This document shows, piece after piece, positions 36,321-48,719 of a DNA stretch of 64,000 nt. Under the pieces are notes generated by a model. The model had not been told where the DNA came from, made no database searches, and saw only the letters and a list, made by a program, of their open reading frames with translations. The stretch comes from Ophioderma brevispina (lineage: Eukaryota; Echinodermata; Ophiuroidea; Amphilepidida; Ophiodermatidae). Position 1 is the first letter of the stretch. Every line of letters begins with the position of its first letter. A program made the position numbers and the translations under genes. The stretch is taken from assembly GCA_023653785.1 (NCBI GenBank), contig JAMKCH010058544.1:62001-126000 (forward strand), in the 5' to 3' direction.

Positions 36321-37521
36321 TCAAACATGAGATTCTGTATAAGTTTCATTTGTTGGTGTCATGGCGTAGTGTAGTGGTGTCGGAGGCCCATACACCTCTT
36401 CACTATAATGATGTGCTGGTTGTTGCGGATCCGACCGTTCTAAAGTCATATACATTCGATTGCCCTCCAGGGCTGATCTTGGAAGATACATATAGTTTGT
36501 CTCGGCGACAGAGGGTGTAAGCGAGTATGCTTTGTATACTCCCCAAGCGCCACGAAGCTTTTTCAGCTTAATCATCAGCAATATATCCCCGATGAATAAA
36601 ATGAGAGCAAGAATTCCACTGACTACCCCAGCAGCTATCCAATATAATGTTGATGGGTGTGTTGAACACGACTTGCATTTAACATGCCCCACGGTTTTAG
36701 GACTTACGTCTGTACTTTCTGTTAATGAAGGCCCCGGGCTCACGGTTGATCTGCTACGGGCCGGGATAACATTCAGGGGACCAACAACGCATGATTGTTT
36801 ACTACTCTCGGCTGGAAATGCTACACTGGTAAACTTACACATGAAGAATACGCCGTTATCTTTTAATGTTGCGCTGACATTAAAAGTTGACAACACCGTA
36901 TTGTTCAATATAGAATTAGAAGTCGTCGTAGCATCTGGACTTCCGGTTCTAATCCATTCTATATTAACAGGTGGGTTTCCAATATCGGAACTACAGCTAA
37001 CAGGAAATGACGAACCTTCAAGAACTGAGAATGATCCTTTAGGTAAGCATTCAAGTTGCTGTCGCTTGGAAAATATAGAATATCAACATGTACGATTTCT
37101 TCGTAGAGTTTTGCCTCTCTATCATGAGAAGCGACTGTACACACATATTGCCCTTCGTCAGAAAGTTCTACGTTTGTGATTGACAGAAGATAACTTGTCG
37201 ATCCATCACTTTGCTTTCGTACCGCCAAAAAGATACGATCATCCAGTCCCGTCAATAGTCTTTCGCTAAAAGACAACACTTGCCGGTCGTTGGTAGAGTC
37301 CACCATACGCGATATCTGCACGTTATATCCAGGTTTGATATCCTCAACATGACAAAGAAATGCTAGAACCTCACCTTGTTTGATCGGAGTGGCTTTAACA
37401 GCTGCCAACACGGTAATATCAGAATTCGTCGAAGTTGCATTTTTGTCTGAAACAACTGAAAAAGTGTGAACAAGAAGATAATGTCCTTCCTCAAGAAGAC
37501 ATAAGCCCTCTCAATATCCAT
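36321..37521 (-). pseudogene. Two-Ig-domain transmembrane receptor with ITAM-like tail (frameshifted)
   Basis: About 400 codons in three frames. The start at 37521 opens a hydrophobic signal peptide (FLFTLFQLF). Ig domain 1 follows (37411-37080), with its cysteines in AFLCH and DEGQYVC and Ile where the core Trp is usual (VQISR). Ig domain 2 (about 37055-36800) has LECLP, VSCSS, NIEWIR and FFMCKF. After a Ser/Thr/Pro stalk comes one membrane span (LYWIAAGVVSGILALILFIG, 36650-36575) with an Asp at its inner half and a basic stop-transfer KLKK. The tail of about 75 residues has nine tyrosines, including YMYL and YMTL ten residues apart. Frame changes near 37435 and 37065 break it. The domain plan suggests a surface receptor that signals through phosphotyrosine. 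No intron is visible. The family is not one I can name. The long plus-strand ORF at 36532-37179 is its antisense shadow. Confidence 0.85.
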
Positions 37522-39530
37522 TATGAAATGACGTTGTCCATAGTATCTTATTCAGTAATTACACACGGGTACTGAAGATAGTTAATCAGTGCGAGTCCAA
37601 ATTCCTCTTAAACAAAAAAGTAAAATCCCTGATTGGTACTGTAAAACAGCACTTTTACAATTATAGTTGATCACAATGCGACATCAAACCCAGAACCTCC
37701 ATATATCCTCTAGCACCACTGTTCATATGGATAACTGTTGCAATTTCTCAAATAGTCTACATCGCTGTTTACATTTATTGGTAAATAGATCCCCCGCAGC
37801 TTCTTCCAACATCTGAATAAATTCATCTGCTTGATTACTGAATAGTTTCCCCGATATTGATTTCAAAGTACCTCGTGTTTGGTTACATGTAACCTAAAAT
37901 GTAACATATCTCAGGCAGCAGATGGTTTTAGCTAGCGTCTGTATTTACCATGGCTGTGTTTTGATACTGAAGTACAAGCGACCTGTAGTTTATGGAAAGA
38001 TGAAAAGGGGAGATGAGAGAGAGAGGGAAAAAATTAGTGGAAGTTGCGCCAATATCGAAAATTGCGCGATGCGATTAGTCGAGCGCATGCATTAACGGAG
38101 GTTGAGGAACGGCCCAATTTAATAGATACAAAATGTAATCAAGAAATTTAACACCTTCGAAGGGTGGCGCTCCCGCAAGAAAAGGCATATGAATAATTAG
38201 TTAATAGGCATTAGGGGTCCCATCTGTATGATGCACGACTGTCGTTTACACACGAACGGATCAATTTGTTTAAAGCATACATACATGCCACGTAGCAGAA
38301 CATTTTCGCTCTCTCTCTCTCTTCCTCTTCTTTTCTATATTGTCTATTTTGCAATTCGAAGAAAATTGCAATTTTGCAAATCACATTATTATTCAGTTGA
38401 GAATAATTTATATGCATGGTAGGTGTTTTATTTTTGCATAGCATGGCAAATTGCTACATTGAAGACTATTATTGCCCGTAGAAGTGTTCGAGGGATGTTG
38501 CATAATATATATGACAAATGGTTAATGGGCATCACGGAAAAAGAAAAAAAAACTCACTTCATTTATCTCATATCGCATTTTGCTGATATATTATCTGAAT
38601 ACATTATTAAATAAAAAACCGCCATTATGGTGTAGTAACATTTATGTCTACCGCGTCACATGGATAGTTACATTCCAATGGTGTTAATTGTTAAAATATA
38701 ATGACGTTGAAAAAAAACAACATGATCTCTAAGAAATCTAAGAGAAAATCGAGGGTTGACAAACGTAACTCACTTTTTGGTGATTTTGAGGTTTTGGTAC
38801 CAACAAAAAAAAATCTGTAACACCTACAGATTTAAAGCATTAACTCAAGTCTACTTCCGATTGCCTATAAGCAAAATAACACTTCACAATCTCAATGGGC
38901 AACTTGGTTACTAACAGAAAGCCTAACTATGTAGTTACGACTTCTGATGGTAACTGTGTTTGGCCAAAACAATGAGTCGAGGCTTCTAGCTTGCACAATT
39001 GCCAGAATTGAAAAACCGCTTTTTAGCTCCCTATCCACTTATATTGATGATTTCTTTTAAATATTCCAAAGAGATGACATGCATAAACATATGATTGAAA
39101 GTAATGGTCAATGATAGGCAGATGAAGAGTGTAAACTCACAGATTTCCGTTTTCAGTTACCGTCAGAAAGAAGTAACTCAGCACTTAAAGAAATAGTAAA
39201 AGAATTTCTTTAATTCTGCTGTGTTTGCATACATTAAAAATTATGTTCTTTGTTTACTAAAGTTTATATAAGTTTGTTACAGTACCATCTATGAGCTTTA
39301 TGAGATGTTACATTTGAGTAATGAATAGATTTGCTAGTTAGAAAATATTTTAAACATCACATTTCTCAAAAGCAGTTTTTGCGTGAAGGCTTTCTATTGT
39401 AAACCCTCGATATTGGAAACGAAAACTTCAGCAATTTAAAAAAGAAAAAAACAGAATGATAAACAATGATAACTTCATTTGAACGATTAACTACTGTTGT
39501 AATAAATCATCCAGGATTTTGTTATGGTTT
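37522..39530. other. Anonymous intergenic DNA upstream of the first Ig gene
   Basis: The promoter of the minus-strand receptor should lie here, but no TATA box or other element is clear. A CTCTCTCT run lies near 38310. No further coding is supported. Confidence 0.35.
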
Positions 39531-39536
39531 AGAAGC

Positions 39537-39606
39537 GATATATATATAGATTATATATATATAGAGATATAATATATATATATTATATATATATATATAG
39601 AGATAT
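39537..39606. repeat. AT/TATAGAGATA microsatellite
   Basis: Runs of (TA)n are broken by AGAGATATA words, giving a self-complementary stretch of about 70 bases. Confidence 0.9.
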
Positions 39607-40179
39607 ACTAAATTTGCTCATTAACAAATTATTGTGTTCTTTGATCGGTATATGTCAAGTAATCATTTATAGATGTGTCTGTTTAGGTGCGTTTCACTAT
39701 ATACAATGGACAGAAGTTTTGTTTCGCAAAAGGTGATAGTAGATAAACACTGTTTGTTGTATGAACAAATAACGAAATGAAGAATTATTTAAGGTTCGCC
39801 AACAAACATTGGGATGGGAAGGGAGACATATTGACACAGTACACTATTGGACAGTTATATTGGACATATCACCGCTCACTAGAATGGTTATGTCGAATCA
39901 AACTAAAGTTGAATTGACGTATGTGACGATGGACTTTCCAAAATAAAAAATAAGGAAGTAAATAAATAAACAAAAATAAGATACACAATTAGGAGTAGAA
40001 TCATTATCTTTTATTAATGAATTACTGAAAATTAATAATAAACTGATTTAATTTTTTCCATTCAGAACTGCACTTTAAAATTTTATTGTGACCATATTTT
40101 GAATATTGCCATAATACAGTAAAATATTTTCATCATGTAAGTGTAAGAAGGTCATAAGTGCAATAGCTGACATGTGATC
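39607..40179. other. Anonymous AT-rich DNA
   Basis: No gene or bounded repeat seen. Confidence 0.35.
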
Positions 40180-40395
40180 TATCTGTGTGCTGCCATGTAC
40201 ACTTCTCATGTATAGCACATAAACTCTGGAACTCTATTCCTAAGGAACTTGCCAATGTCCAATGACACTTCTCTGTTCAAAAAGCGTCTTAAGACTCACG
40301 TATTGTTAATATTATTTGTTCTTCTTTGTATTGTAAGCGCTTTGTAACCCGGGGAAAAGGCGCTATATCAAAAAATGCTGTTATTATTATATATT
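40180..40395 (+). mobile_element. 3' tail of an L2/CR1-type retrotransposon
   Basis: Eroded coding reads LWNSIPKELAN followed by a SxFKxxLKTH-like block. Then comes the typical 3' signature GTAAGCGCTTTGTAACCC...AAGGCGCTATATC and an ATT-rich microsatellite tail to 40395. Everything upstream is missing, as expected of extreme 5' truncation. Confidence 0.8.
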
Positions 40396-41298
40396 ATTAT
40401 CATGTATTAGAATAACTCTAAATTTATCTTTCCCTGAGCCACTGATCAAAGACCTGGCATAATAGTATGTTTGTGGGGGATGTCTGACAAATGGTAGTTT
40501 TTGCACTTACAACCCTCTTGCTGCACCGAGTAATTACTTTATCTTCTTTTCGATACGATACCACCCAATCTTTAATATTCACCTTCCACCGGCATACGCT
40601 TTGGCACAGATTTAGAGCACTTGTAGTTGTGAATTTCTTATGCTATTGCTATTGATAGAAAGCAATATGCTTATGCCAGGCCGGTGGAATGTCGATCAAA
40701 TTTGCGATGTCATAACTCATTAGCACGAAAGCGGATTTTTAAAAATTGGTTTTGCCTAATACTTTCGCAAAACTGACATTTTCAGATTATAACCATTTTG
40801 TTTTAACTGTATTTCCTGCAAAGGTGGCAGTAGATTGGCAAGAGAATTTCGTCATTTTGTCTTTATCCATGTTTCTATGGTCAAATGTGTTGTATATATA
40901 ATTGGGTAATGTAGCATTTATTGCTTTAATAATTTCAATTCTGAAATGCACATGCGCGAATTTTTTGGGTTTGAAAGGAATGTTTTCAATATGGTCTGAT
41001 ACATCCGTTTAAAGCAATATTCCAGTTATCTATGTGGAATTAAAGAACATCAAATGAAGTATCCTTTTAGTAAAATTATGTACTTTATAACCATTTATAC
41101 TTGTACTCGTTTGTTTTCTGTGCACTAATTGCGCTGGTTTTAACAGCACTTAAGGAATTGGTAAGGGATGAGCATATTTATGATGGTTTCTGACTCGCCT
41201 TCACAAACTCATTGTATGCGTTTTGGGCTATTTTACGTTTTCGGTGCCTCGAGTCCCAAATGGCTTGTCTTTTTGCGTACAGTCGTAGGCTTTCCCAA
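40396..41298. other. Anonymous intergenic DNA
   Basis: No gene, RNA or bounded repeat seen. Confidence 0.35.
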
Positions 41299-41515
41299 CC
41301 CGGTGTAAAGAAATTGATTGGTCCCGCATGAAAGAGTGTCTAGCTACCATAGCAACATGTACGAATAAACCGTGACCTTGTAGACGAGGCCATTTGGGTA
41401 CAGTGCTGAAACAAATGAGCATACAGCACTCAATGGAGACACAATAGACAGATGGGTGGTAGGACACTCAGGCACACGGACACTGTCTTATATGACACCT
41501 GTGTAAAAGGAGCCA
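41299..41515 (+). repeat. Dispersed ~220 bp repeat, copy 2
   Basis: Partner of 27061-27280. It starts GGTGTAAAGAAATTGA and ends near ATATGACACCTGTGTAAAAGG. Confidence 0.8.
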
Positions 41516-42433
41516 CAGCCCGGGCCCCATAGACAATAACAGAATTAAGCGTGAAAACTATGTTTTTGTGAATAGTCAACTGAATTGAGTGCCCTATTCT
41601 TTAATCACCGTTGTTGGTGGATTATGAGTCCGGTGGACTAAAAAAACCTTTTAAAACTATGATAACGTTCTGCAAACGTTTGGTTGCGATAACCAAAGAG
41701 GTTCTATAAGATAGAGAAGCAAAAGGTTACGTAATCTTTAGAAGTTCATCGTCTCGCATGTTGCCGACCACAAGAAACTAAGTACCACAATAGAAAGCAA
41801 TGGCTCCCTTTTGCATATACACTAATCGTAAGTGATCAATTAATGTGTGTTAGAGGTGGCCAGGTATAATAATTTGTACCTGGAATCCTTGTGCTCAGAT
41901 CTCTTTTTTCTCATAATGCAAATGCACCCTAGGTAAAATATGTATTCATTGAGGAGGCGGTTTAATATTTAAATCAAGACGACTGACGTGTCATTGTCTT
42001 CGTGGTGTGGCCATGGGTAGACAAATGTACCACCCAATAGCACCCAACATCCCGCAACTGATATTTTGCGGATTGTTTGTATCGAATTGACATTACAAAG
42101 TGTGTATACAAGCACCCAAACTAATTAATTATTCGTGCAATATTCCAAATGTCAGCGCCCACACGGACGACTGGTTTTGAATGCGTTTCACCCCCTTGAC
42201 GATAACGTACCATGTGATAAAAATTGGGAGTGTCTGTGTCCTACACAAAACACGTTAAATCTTACTCTATCGAAACAACAATACCCAATTCAACCATAAC
42301 TTGGCATTGGGTATGTAGATGTTGATTAAAATGTCCAGATATCACATCGTGCTAAAATTTCAAATTGTATCATAAAATCTTTGTGACTGTGGGGATGTAA
42401 AATGTAATATATATTTAAATTTGAGATTGACCT
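41516..42433. other. Anonymous intergenic DNA
   Basis: No gene or bounded repeat seen. Confidence 0.35.
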
Positions 42434-42793
42434 TTAAAGGGCTGACTCGAGGATTTCGAAATATGATATTTTTCTGTAGAAATTAAATAACAACTAGAAA
42501 TAAAGATAGTAACCTAAATTGCTTACTTCCAAAGTTAAAGATGAATTTGAGGTTTCGTTTTCAGATGCAGTAAACATTTATGCATAGAATAACAGTGCAT
42601 AGGATACCGTGTATTAAAAAAATTTCCGATCCGGAATTTTATAATCAAAGTTGTGAATTTTCTATGAAGGACTTCGATTTGAGCTGAGTTTATTTCACAC
42701 AATGTGATTATTATAGGACTCATATTATGCAAACAACACGATTTTGTTTGAAAATTGAATGCACCTCATTGAAATCTCTGAGTCAGCCTTTAA
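42434..42793. mobile_element. TTAA-type MITE, family 2, copy 1
   Basis: TTAA then AGGGCTGACTCGAGGATTTC at the left; GAAATCTCTGAGTCAGCCT then TTAA at the right. That gives TIRs of about 20 bp with TTAA on both sides. The interior (GCAGTAAACATTTATG, GATCCGGAATTTTATAATC) is shared, inverted, with 48430-48715. It is non-coding. Confidence 0.8.
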
Positions 42794-42799
42794 AACTGT

Positions 42800-45478
42800 T
42801 AAATCGCCGATAACTTTGAATTAAATTGATTACGACATCAACCACTTTAAGTGTACTTAACAGGCTTATTTCTTAAAATAATATGGTTTCAAAAGTTGTC
42901 TTTGCGATCTGAAATAACGAATATCCACTACACCAGATACTGCTATCCGCCTATTGTTGGGTCATCTGGAAGAAATTCCGTGACCGTGACTTTTTTAGGT
43001 GTAGAACGTCGTAAATCTTCAAGGACCGCTTAAAATACTTAAGTGTCTGGTTTTTCACAAGAACAGTAATATAAAGGTGTTGATGGTAACCAAACACTAG
43101 CAATTCAGATACAAAACGGGCCTTTTGATTTTAAAACTACAATGCTGTCGTCCTTTCGACCATGGTGACGTTTTGCTTTATTTGGTGACGTTGTCCTGAC
43201 TGGATGTCAATTATAAAACGAGTGTCCTACGGAGGCTGCCATTGATACTCCTGGGCCCGTCCCCCAAACTCGTGCGTATCCTACGTGTATACTAACTCAT
43301 TGCCTATTCCTACATAACAGACCTTTTTCCATACCAGTTACTAGTGCTTTTGGACAAAGTTGGACCACTCAGGCATGACTAGTAAAGGCACGTAGGTTTT
43401 ATCGACTGCTTTTCGGGAACGGACCCCTGGTCACTAAATCGGATTATATAGTGGTCTATGATAGGGGTACCTGTGGTCCCATAGATAAATCATTACCGAT
43501 TGATAACGGGAAGGGTTTAGTTTTTCATTCAGTGGCTCACTTCTTCTTTCTGGAAACACTATGCACTACATACCATCATCATGACAACATTGGGTCGAAC
43601 AAAATGGATGCAACGATATGCAAGATATTATGAACGTTTGACTTAATGATAAGTTGTTAGTTTTCTGACTTAAAGAATGTACTTCAAAAATATATTTAGG
43701 CATAGATATCATAAGCATGGCCTTTTGCTTTACCGGTTGAGTATATGTATTTAAGAAGCCAAGTTGAATGTTTGCGAAAATGCTAACCAAGTTTGGTTCT
43801 AATACCCAACAAGGGTAAAATTTGCGCCTGATATACACTTGGGTGATTAGAATATATTGATAATGTTTATAATTATTTTACTCAATATTGTAATAGGGAA
43901 CAGTGCAAGTCACATTGCTGGAAATATTTTGTATCTTGTCTTCCTACCTGTCATGTCTGGTAAATAATACTTGGAAATTTCCAGCAAGGATACGGCATTT
44001 CGCCATTTTTGTTCGTATTCCATTTTCCTTCAATTATATATAATTGATGATATTTATACCCTGATCCAAATCTCCGGAAAGGGGGGGGGGGTCTCACGTT
44101 TGATATGGATTTACTACCAAGTAATAGACAATTCCTACGAAGCCACCTTTCATACTGATATACAGATATTAGATAGAGTTTTTAATTAAATAAATGTGAT
44201 CCTCCCTGGAAATTACTCGCAGGAATATGAAAAATCACCCAATTAAAAACTTCTACTTTGAAATGAAGATGAATTGAACAATGAGAATGTCGGCAATTTT
44301 TTATGGTTCTCTTTATATAAACGGTCGGACCTTTACCAAACTTCTACCATGGTTATAGAATTCCTTGCCTCATTTTCCTTCTAAAGGGGTACATTTTTTA
44401 TAGGTTCTGCATTAATATTTAGGAAGATAAGACAAAATATTCAATTCCATGGAGACATGCATTACCCTCTTAACGGTGTTACACTCGTCAGAAAAAATGC
44501 GACTTTTGAACCATTTTTTTTTTCTTATATGGAACCCTCAGTCGCACCACCCCCAAAAAAACCCCCCCTCAACTATTGGTTCTTAAAAATCTGAAACTCC
44601 AAAAGGTTCCTAGCAGAGCCATAAAAGTGTATACACATTAAAGATCTCGATTGGATCGTTGAAGAACCCTACAGGTTCCTAGAGGACAATAGACCCTTTT
44701 TCGGCACCTTTTTTGCTTGCCGATAGTGTACTTTTCAACACCATCTTTTAACATGCGTAATTTAATTTTAAACATTTTATTTTTCTGTACGTCCTTGAAA
44801 CATATTTTATAGAATCATATACGATATTCGAAATTACCTATAATGCGTTTATAAACAGTTGATTTGAGTAATAAGACGGAATTAAAAAATACGAAAATTA
44901 TTCGTCATTTTCAGCACTGGTGGCTTCCATCATTGCAGGCAGACAGGAAATTGGGAGCTGTTAAAAACATATGGGAGATATAACATCCAGGGAGGTGGGA
45001 ATGAGTTAAGGAGTATGTTTTGGAACAGTGATCGTTGCATATCATATTGGCGAGTTGGGAATGTTTGTACTTTAAAGTGGGCGGTGGTAGTATAAGAGAG
45101 GTCAAATATGGTGAGTTAGTCATTATTGGGAGAGTTAGATATGGCAAAGTTTGGAATGTGGCATCTTATGTTGACGGTATTGGGGATGGTTTGAAAATTT
45201 ATACAAATGAAAGGCCTTTTTGTTAGAGTTTAAATGTGGGAGTAGGTAATTCAGGTATTTGCAAGGTGTGTTGTGGTAAACTCCGGTTTGGGGTGTTACG
45301 AAGAAATAAAAATGCTGGTTTACTTGTTCCAAGTATCGGAGGGTAGTTAGAGGGTAATATATGGTAGGGGGGTGTCCCTTCACAGTACCGAAAGTATTTG
45401 ATGTAACATACTATGTCATATATTGAAAAGTAATGTTGGGAAGAAGAGAGCAACAAAATTTCTAATACTCTTGTTGGT
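42800..45478. other. Anonymous intergenic DNA
   Basis: It holds a G10 run at about 44083-44092. At 44570-44700 there are several GGTTCCTA/AGAACC words, probably a degenerate MITE. Between about 44940 and 45460 the plus strand is unusually G-rich and C-poor. ORFs here overlap on opposite strands and have no domains. Confidence 0.35.
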
Positions 45479-45820
45479 TAACTCGCCATATTAATTTAAA
45501 CTCTCGGAAAACCGGACCTAATCAAAAGTAAACATTAGCACCGGTTCATAAAACAACAAAAATCACACTTTTTCTAACGTAACTCTTGTAATACTCTGAA
45601 GGTAAAAACTCACCATATTTTAACTCTCAAAAGACTCCGGTTAATTACAAACATTTCCACTAATCACTACAACACGCTACATTACAGCGTTTGAGCTTAA
45701 ATAATTCTTCAAATGCGTTGCTTTTAATTACAACTCACCGCATTTTAATCGTCCAAAGACCCTCCAACTTTTAAGTACAAAACATTCACAACATACTTTC
45801 GTCGATGCTACTTTGTTCCG
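45479..45820. repeat. Degenerate tandem repeat, ~125 bp unit, three copies
   Basis: Units start near 45479, 45608 and 45733 with AACTC(G/A)CC(A/G)...ATTTTAA. Each continues with TCxxAAAGAC and ACAAACATT-like words. They are strongly diverged. Confidence 0.55.
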
Positions 45821-48365
45821 CGGTTAATATTTTCTCTATATGTCTCATTACATACAGCATATTTCAGAATCCGACTGTGCAAATAAATTTGTCAGGAAAC
45901 ATAGTTCATAATTTAAAAAAAGATGTCCTATTCAGTGGATGGTATATGTGGTAGCTGGCTGTAGCTATAAGCTAATTGGCGGCCGCCATGACTAAGGGAC
46001 GAATTTTTTATTCGTATTAATAAAATCGATCCAATGGACGTAAATGAGCAAAACGTTTTGTAATATTTCCACAACCATATAAACCATATTGCAAACAGGA
46101 AATGGCCTCTTGTCTGTAAAAAAGAGATAATTCTCATCGCGTCGACGTCTCATGTTAATCTACTTACTCATGTTCAAATCCTTTTATTAGGTTAATTCCA
46201 GGAGCATTATGTGGCTTTATCCAATTAAATCAAATGATCCCATAATTCAATGAAATAAGCTCGTTATGCTGTTAAGGTGTCTAAGGTGTTCTTCAACTCT
46301 GCTGATGATCAATCGACAAGCATACCACGGAGCGATAAGTAGCTATAGTATATTCATAAGCACGATAGATCTCTATCTTTGGTAGACAGATCTACCTTAC
46401 CTAATTGGATTTCCTACACAGAAGCCGACAGATTTAAAAACGATCTCTGTCTATCCTTCAGTTTCCTCTAACTGGTTTACCGAAGTACTTTTTAAACATG
46501 ATACTCATTTCTAAGCATATGTTGGATGTTCATTGGTAAGTTACAGAGCTCTCGTAGACCTCGATGATACTCATTGTAACTAAAATTCACGCTACACTTG
46601 AAAAAGGTTTTTCCCAAAAAAGTAAACATTTTTTTTACCTATCTTTTTTTTTGTATATAATTTTAAACTTAAATGGTTACATTAACATCAAAACCCCATT
46701 ACTGTTAAAGTTTCATCAACACTAGTCACCAATAGCTGCAATCGGTTTTTGAATCGGGGTTTGAGAGGCCTCACTTAATAAGTAGCAGGGGACTGTAGTA
46801 TAAGAGTGTTTGGCGCTTCCATAATTGTAATTTTTGCACACAAGTACTTTAGGCATTGATAATCGATAATTGTGGGATTGGAAGCCCCTTGGCAACCCCC
46901 CTAATGGCCCCAGCTTGGGTTTCAGTTTTACAGGGCAAAATCTAAAATGTTCTGATGTGTTAAAAAGCAGACACCATGGTTGTTTTTGTTTGTCTGGTCA
47001 CAGGATTCCAAAAAGGTATAAATTACACTACTATGGCTTATAGATCCGAAGTTATGGGGTAAAAACTGTAAAATGGGTGGAAAAAGTCATTTGGTGTGTA
47101 CATTGGTCAAATTAAAATTCTTGATTCCGTTAATATGTGGTGCAGATTGTTTGCTCTCCTAGCTTAAAGGATTGAATAAGGAATAGTTGCCTTATCTGTT
47201 TTGCTTAGGTTTCCGTTAGCCAACAAATAGGTCCAGGTCCTAGAATCCATGCCAATTCAGCTCTGCTGAAAAGCAAACGACAGCCAAAACACGGAAGGTA
47301 TGCAGCTACTACTATGAATACTGCATGATCATCGTATACTTGATGTATTTTTGAAGTTGTTGGCTACACTTGACTTAAGTTAGTTCTGCTACAAGAAGCC
47401 GCTGCCATAATTGATGAATCTCGCAATTCCATGAACTATTTTCCTACACTGTTTACGATGCATTTTATCTACCATGTATTCATTTCAAAGCCATTATGTA
47501 CGATGCTCATCGTAAAAAAAACTTTCAAAAAAAAAGGAAAAAAAGAACACGCTCGGCTGATTTTGACTAAATTTACACTATATTGGAAATGTTTATTTTA
47601 AAGGTGCCACGAGAATTTTTTGAGGCACCCCAATATTGTTTCATAATAGCTACTTTCATATGGATTACACACCCAGTACATTTCTTACCCTGTATTTGGC
47701 TTACAGAAATGTCTTTACAGACAGAAAAAATGCGATTTTTAATTTGCCGTATATTTCAATATAAAACTATGCTGAATTTTGTATTTTGCCCCTATACAAT
47801 TAGAAATTTCCGCAATTTTTGTACCAAATAACATTGTCTCAGCTTAATCTTTTGCGGATGGGGGATTTTTAAATGGACAGCTTTTTACATCTGGTCAAAA
47901 ATCAGGTACTTTCGATTTTTTCAGGGACACCTGATATGTGAAATCTCTCGTTGCACTTTTAACAAGAATTGTGCAAATGGAACATGGAATTTTTGGTTGG
48001 GCTATTTTGTTTTTTCTTCTTCTCGCACATTGTGCACTAAATATTTAAACTAATGGTTGTTTTGAGTTAAGAAGAGACCCGAATTGTTATTTCTAAACCA
48101 CCAAATTAGGATTTGAAATCATTTTACGATTTTTATGAGACCTTTCTCCGAACCATGTATTTTACCTTCATTTGTATCAGTGAAATGGTTCCTCCGAGCC
48201 TATTTAGGCCAATTAACATATCAGCATGACAGTAGTTAATGAAACATTAACTAATTTGAATTATCATTTCTAATTGATAGTAGCATAAGTCTATAATTAT
48301 GCTTTGGTAACCACAAAAGGTCAAAGGTAGAAAATATTATTTTGTCACCGACCGCCCGTTGGTGC
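45821..48365. other. Anonymous AT-rich intergenic DNA
   Basis: Long A and T runs occur (46630-46650, 47513-47545). The 82-codon ORF at 47583-47831 has no recognisable domain. No gene is supported. Confidence 0.4.
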
Positions 48366-48369
48366 ATAA

Positions 48370-48388
48370 GGGGGGGGGGGGGGGGGGG
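48370..48388. repeat. Homopolymer G tract
   Basis: About 19 consecutive G, followed by TCCCAGTGGGACCCGGG, which can pair with it. This is a likely site of sequencing length error. Confidence 0.9.
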
Positions 48389-48429
48389 TCCCAGTGGGAC
48401 CCGGGCTAATTTTATCCGAAACGAACTGT

Positions 48430-48715
48430 GGGATCTCATTTTTTATCAAAAGTTGCGCAACTAGAAGCTCAAATCGAAGTCCCTCATATAGAAAATATCA
48501 TCTTTATTATAAAATTCAGGATCCGGAATTTTTTGTTGTACACAGTATCCTATGACATTGCTATACTACACATAAATGTTTACTGCATCAAAAGGAGAAT
48601 CCGATTCATCTCCAACTTGGAATTGAGCGTTTTATGTGACTATCTTTAATTCTAGTTGACTTTTTTAAATGAATACACAAAAAATATATTTAGAAATCTC
48701 TGAGTCAGCCTTTAA
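48430..48715. mobile_element. TTAA-type MITE, family 2, copy 2 (truncated)
   Basis: The right end GAAATCTCTGAGTCAGCCT is followed by TTAA. The interior is the inverse of 42540-42700 (CTCAAATCGAAGTCC, AGGATCCGGAATTTT, AAATGTTTACTGCATC). The left TIR is missing, close to the G tract. Confidence 0.7.
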
Positions 48716-48719
48716 GTGT

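Noticed and set aside
36532..37179. 215-codon plus-strand ORF
   Set aside because: It lies antisense to the Ig receptor, whose minus-strand frames show Ig, membrane and tail features. The plus-strand translation has none.
37430..37460. Intron splice acceptor (TTTTTCAG) before the first Ig domain
   Set aside because: The intact-looking signal peptide lies directly upstream and aligns with that of the other paralogue, which has no intron, so a frame change is simpler. It cannot be fully excluded.
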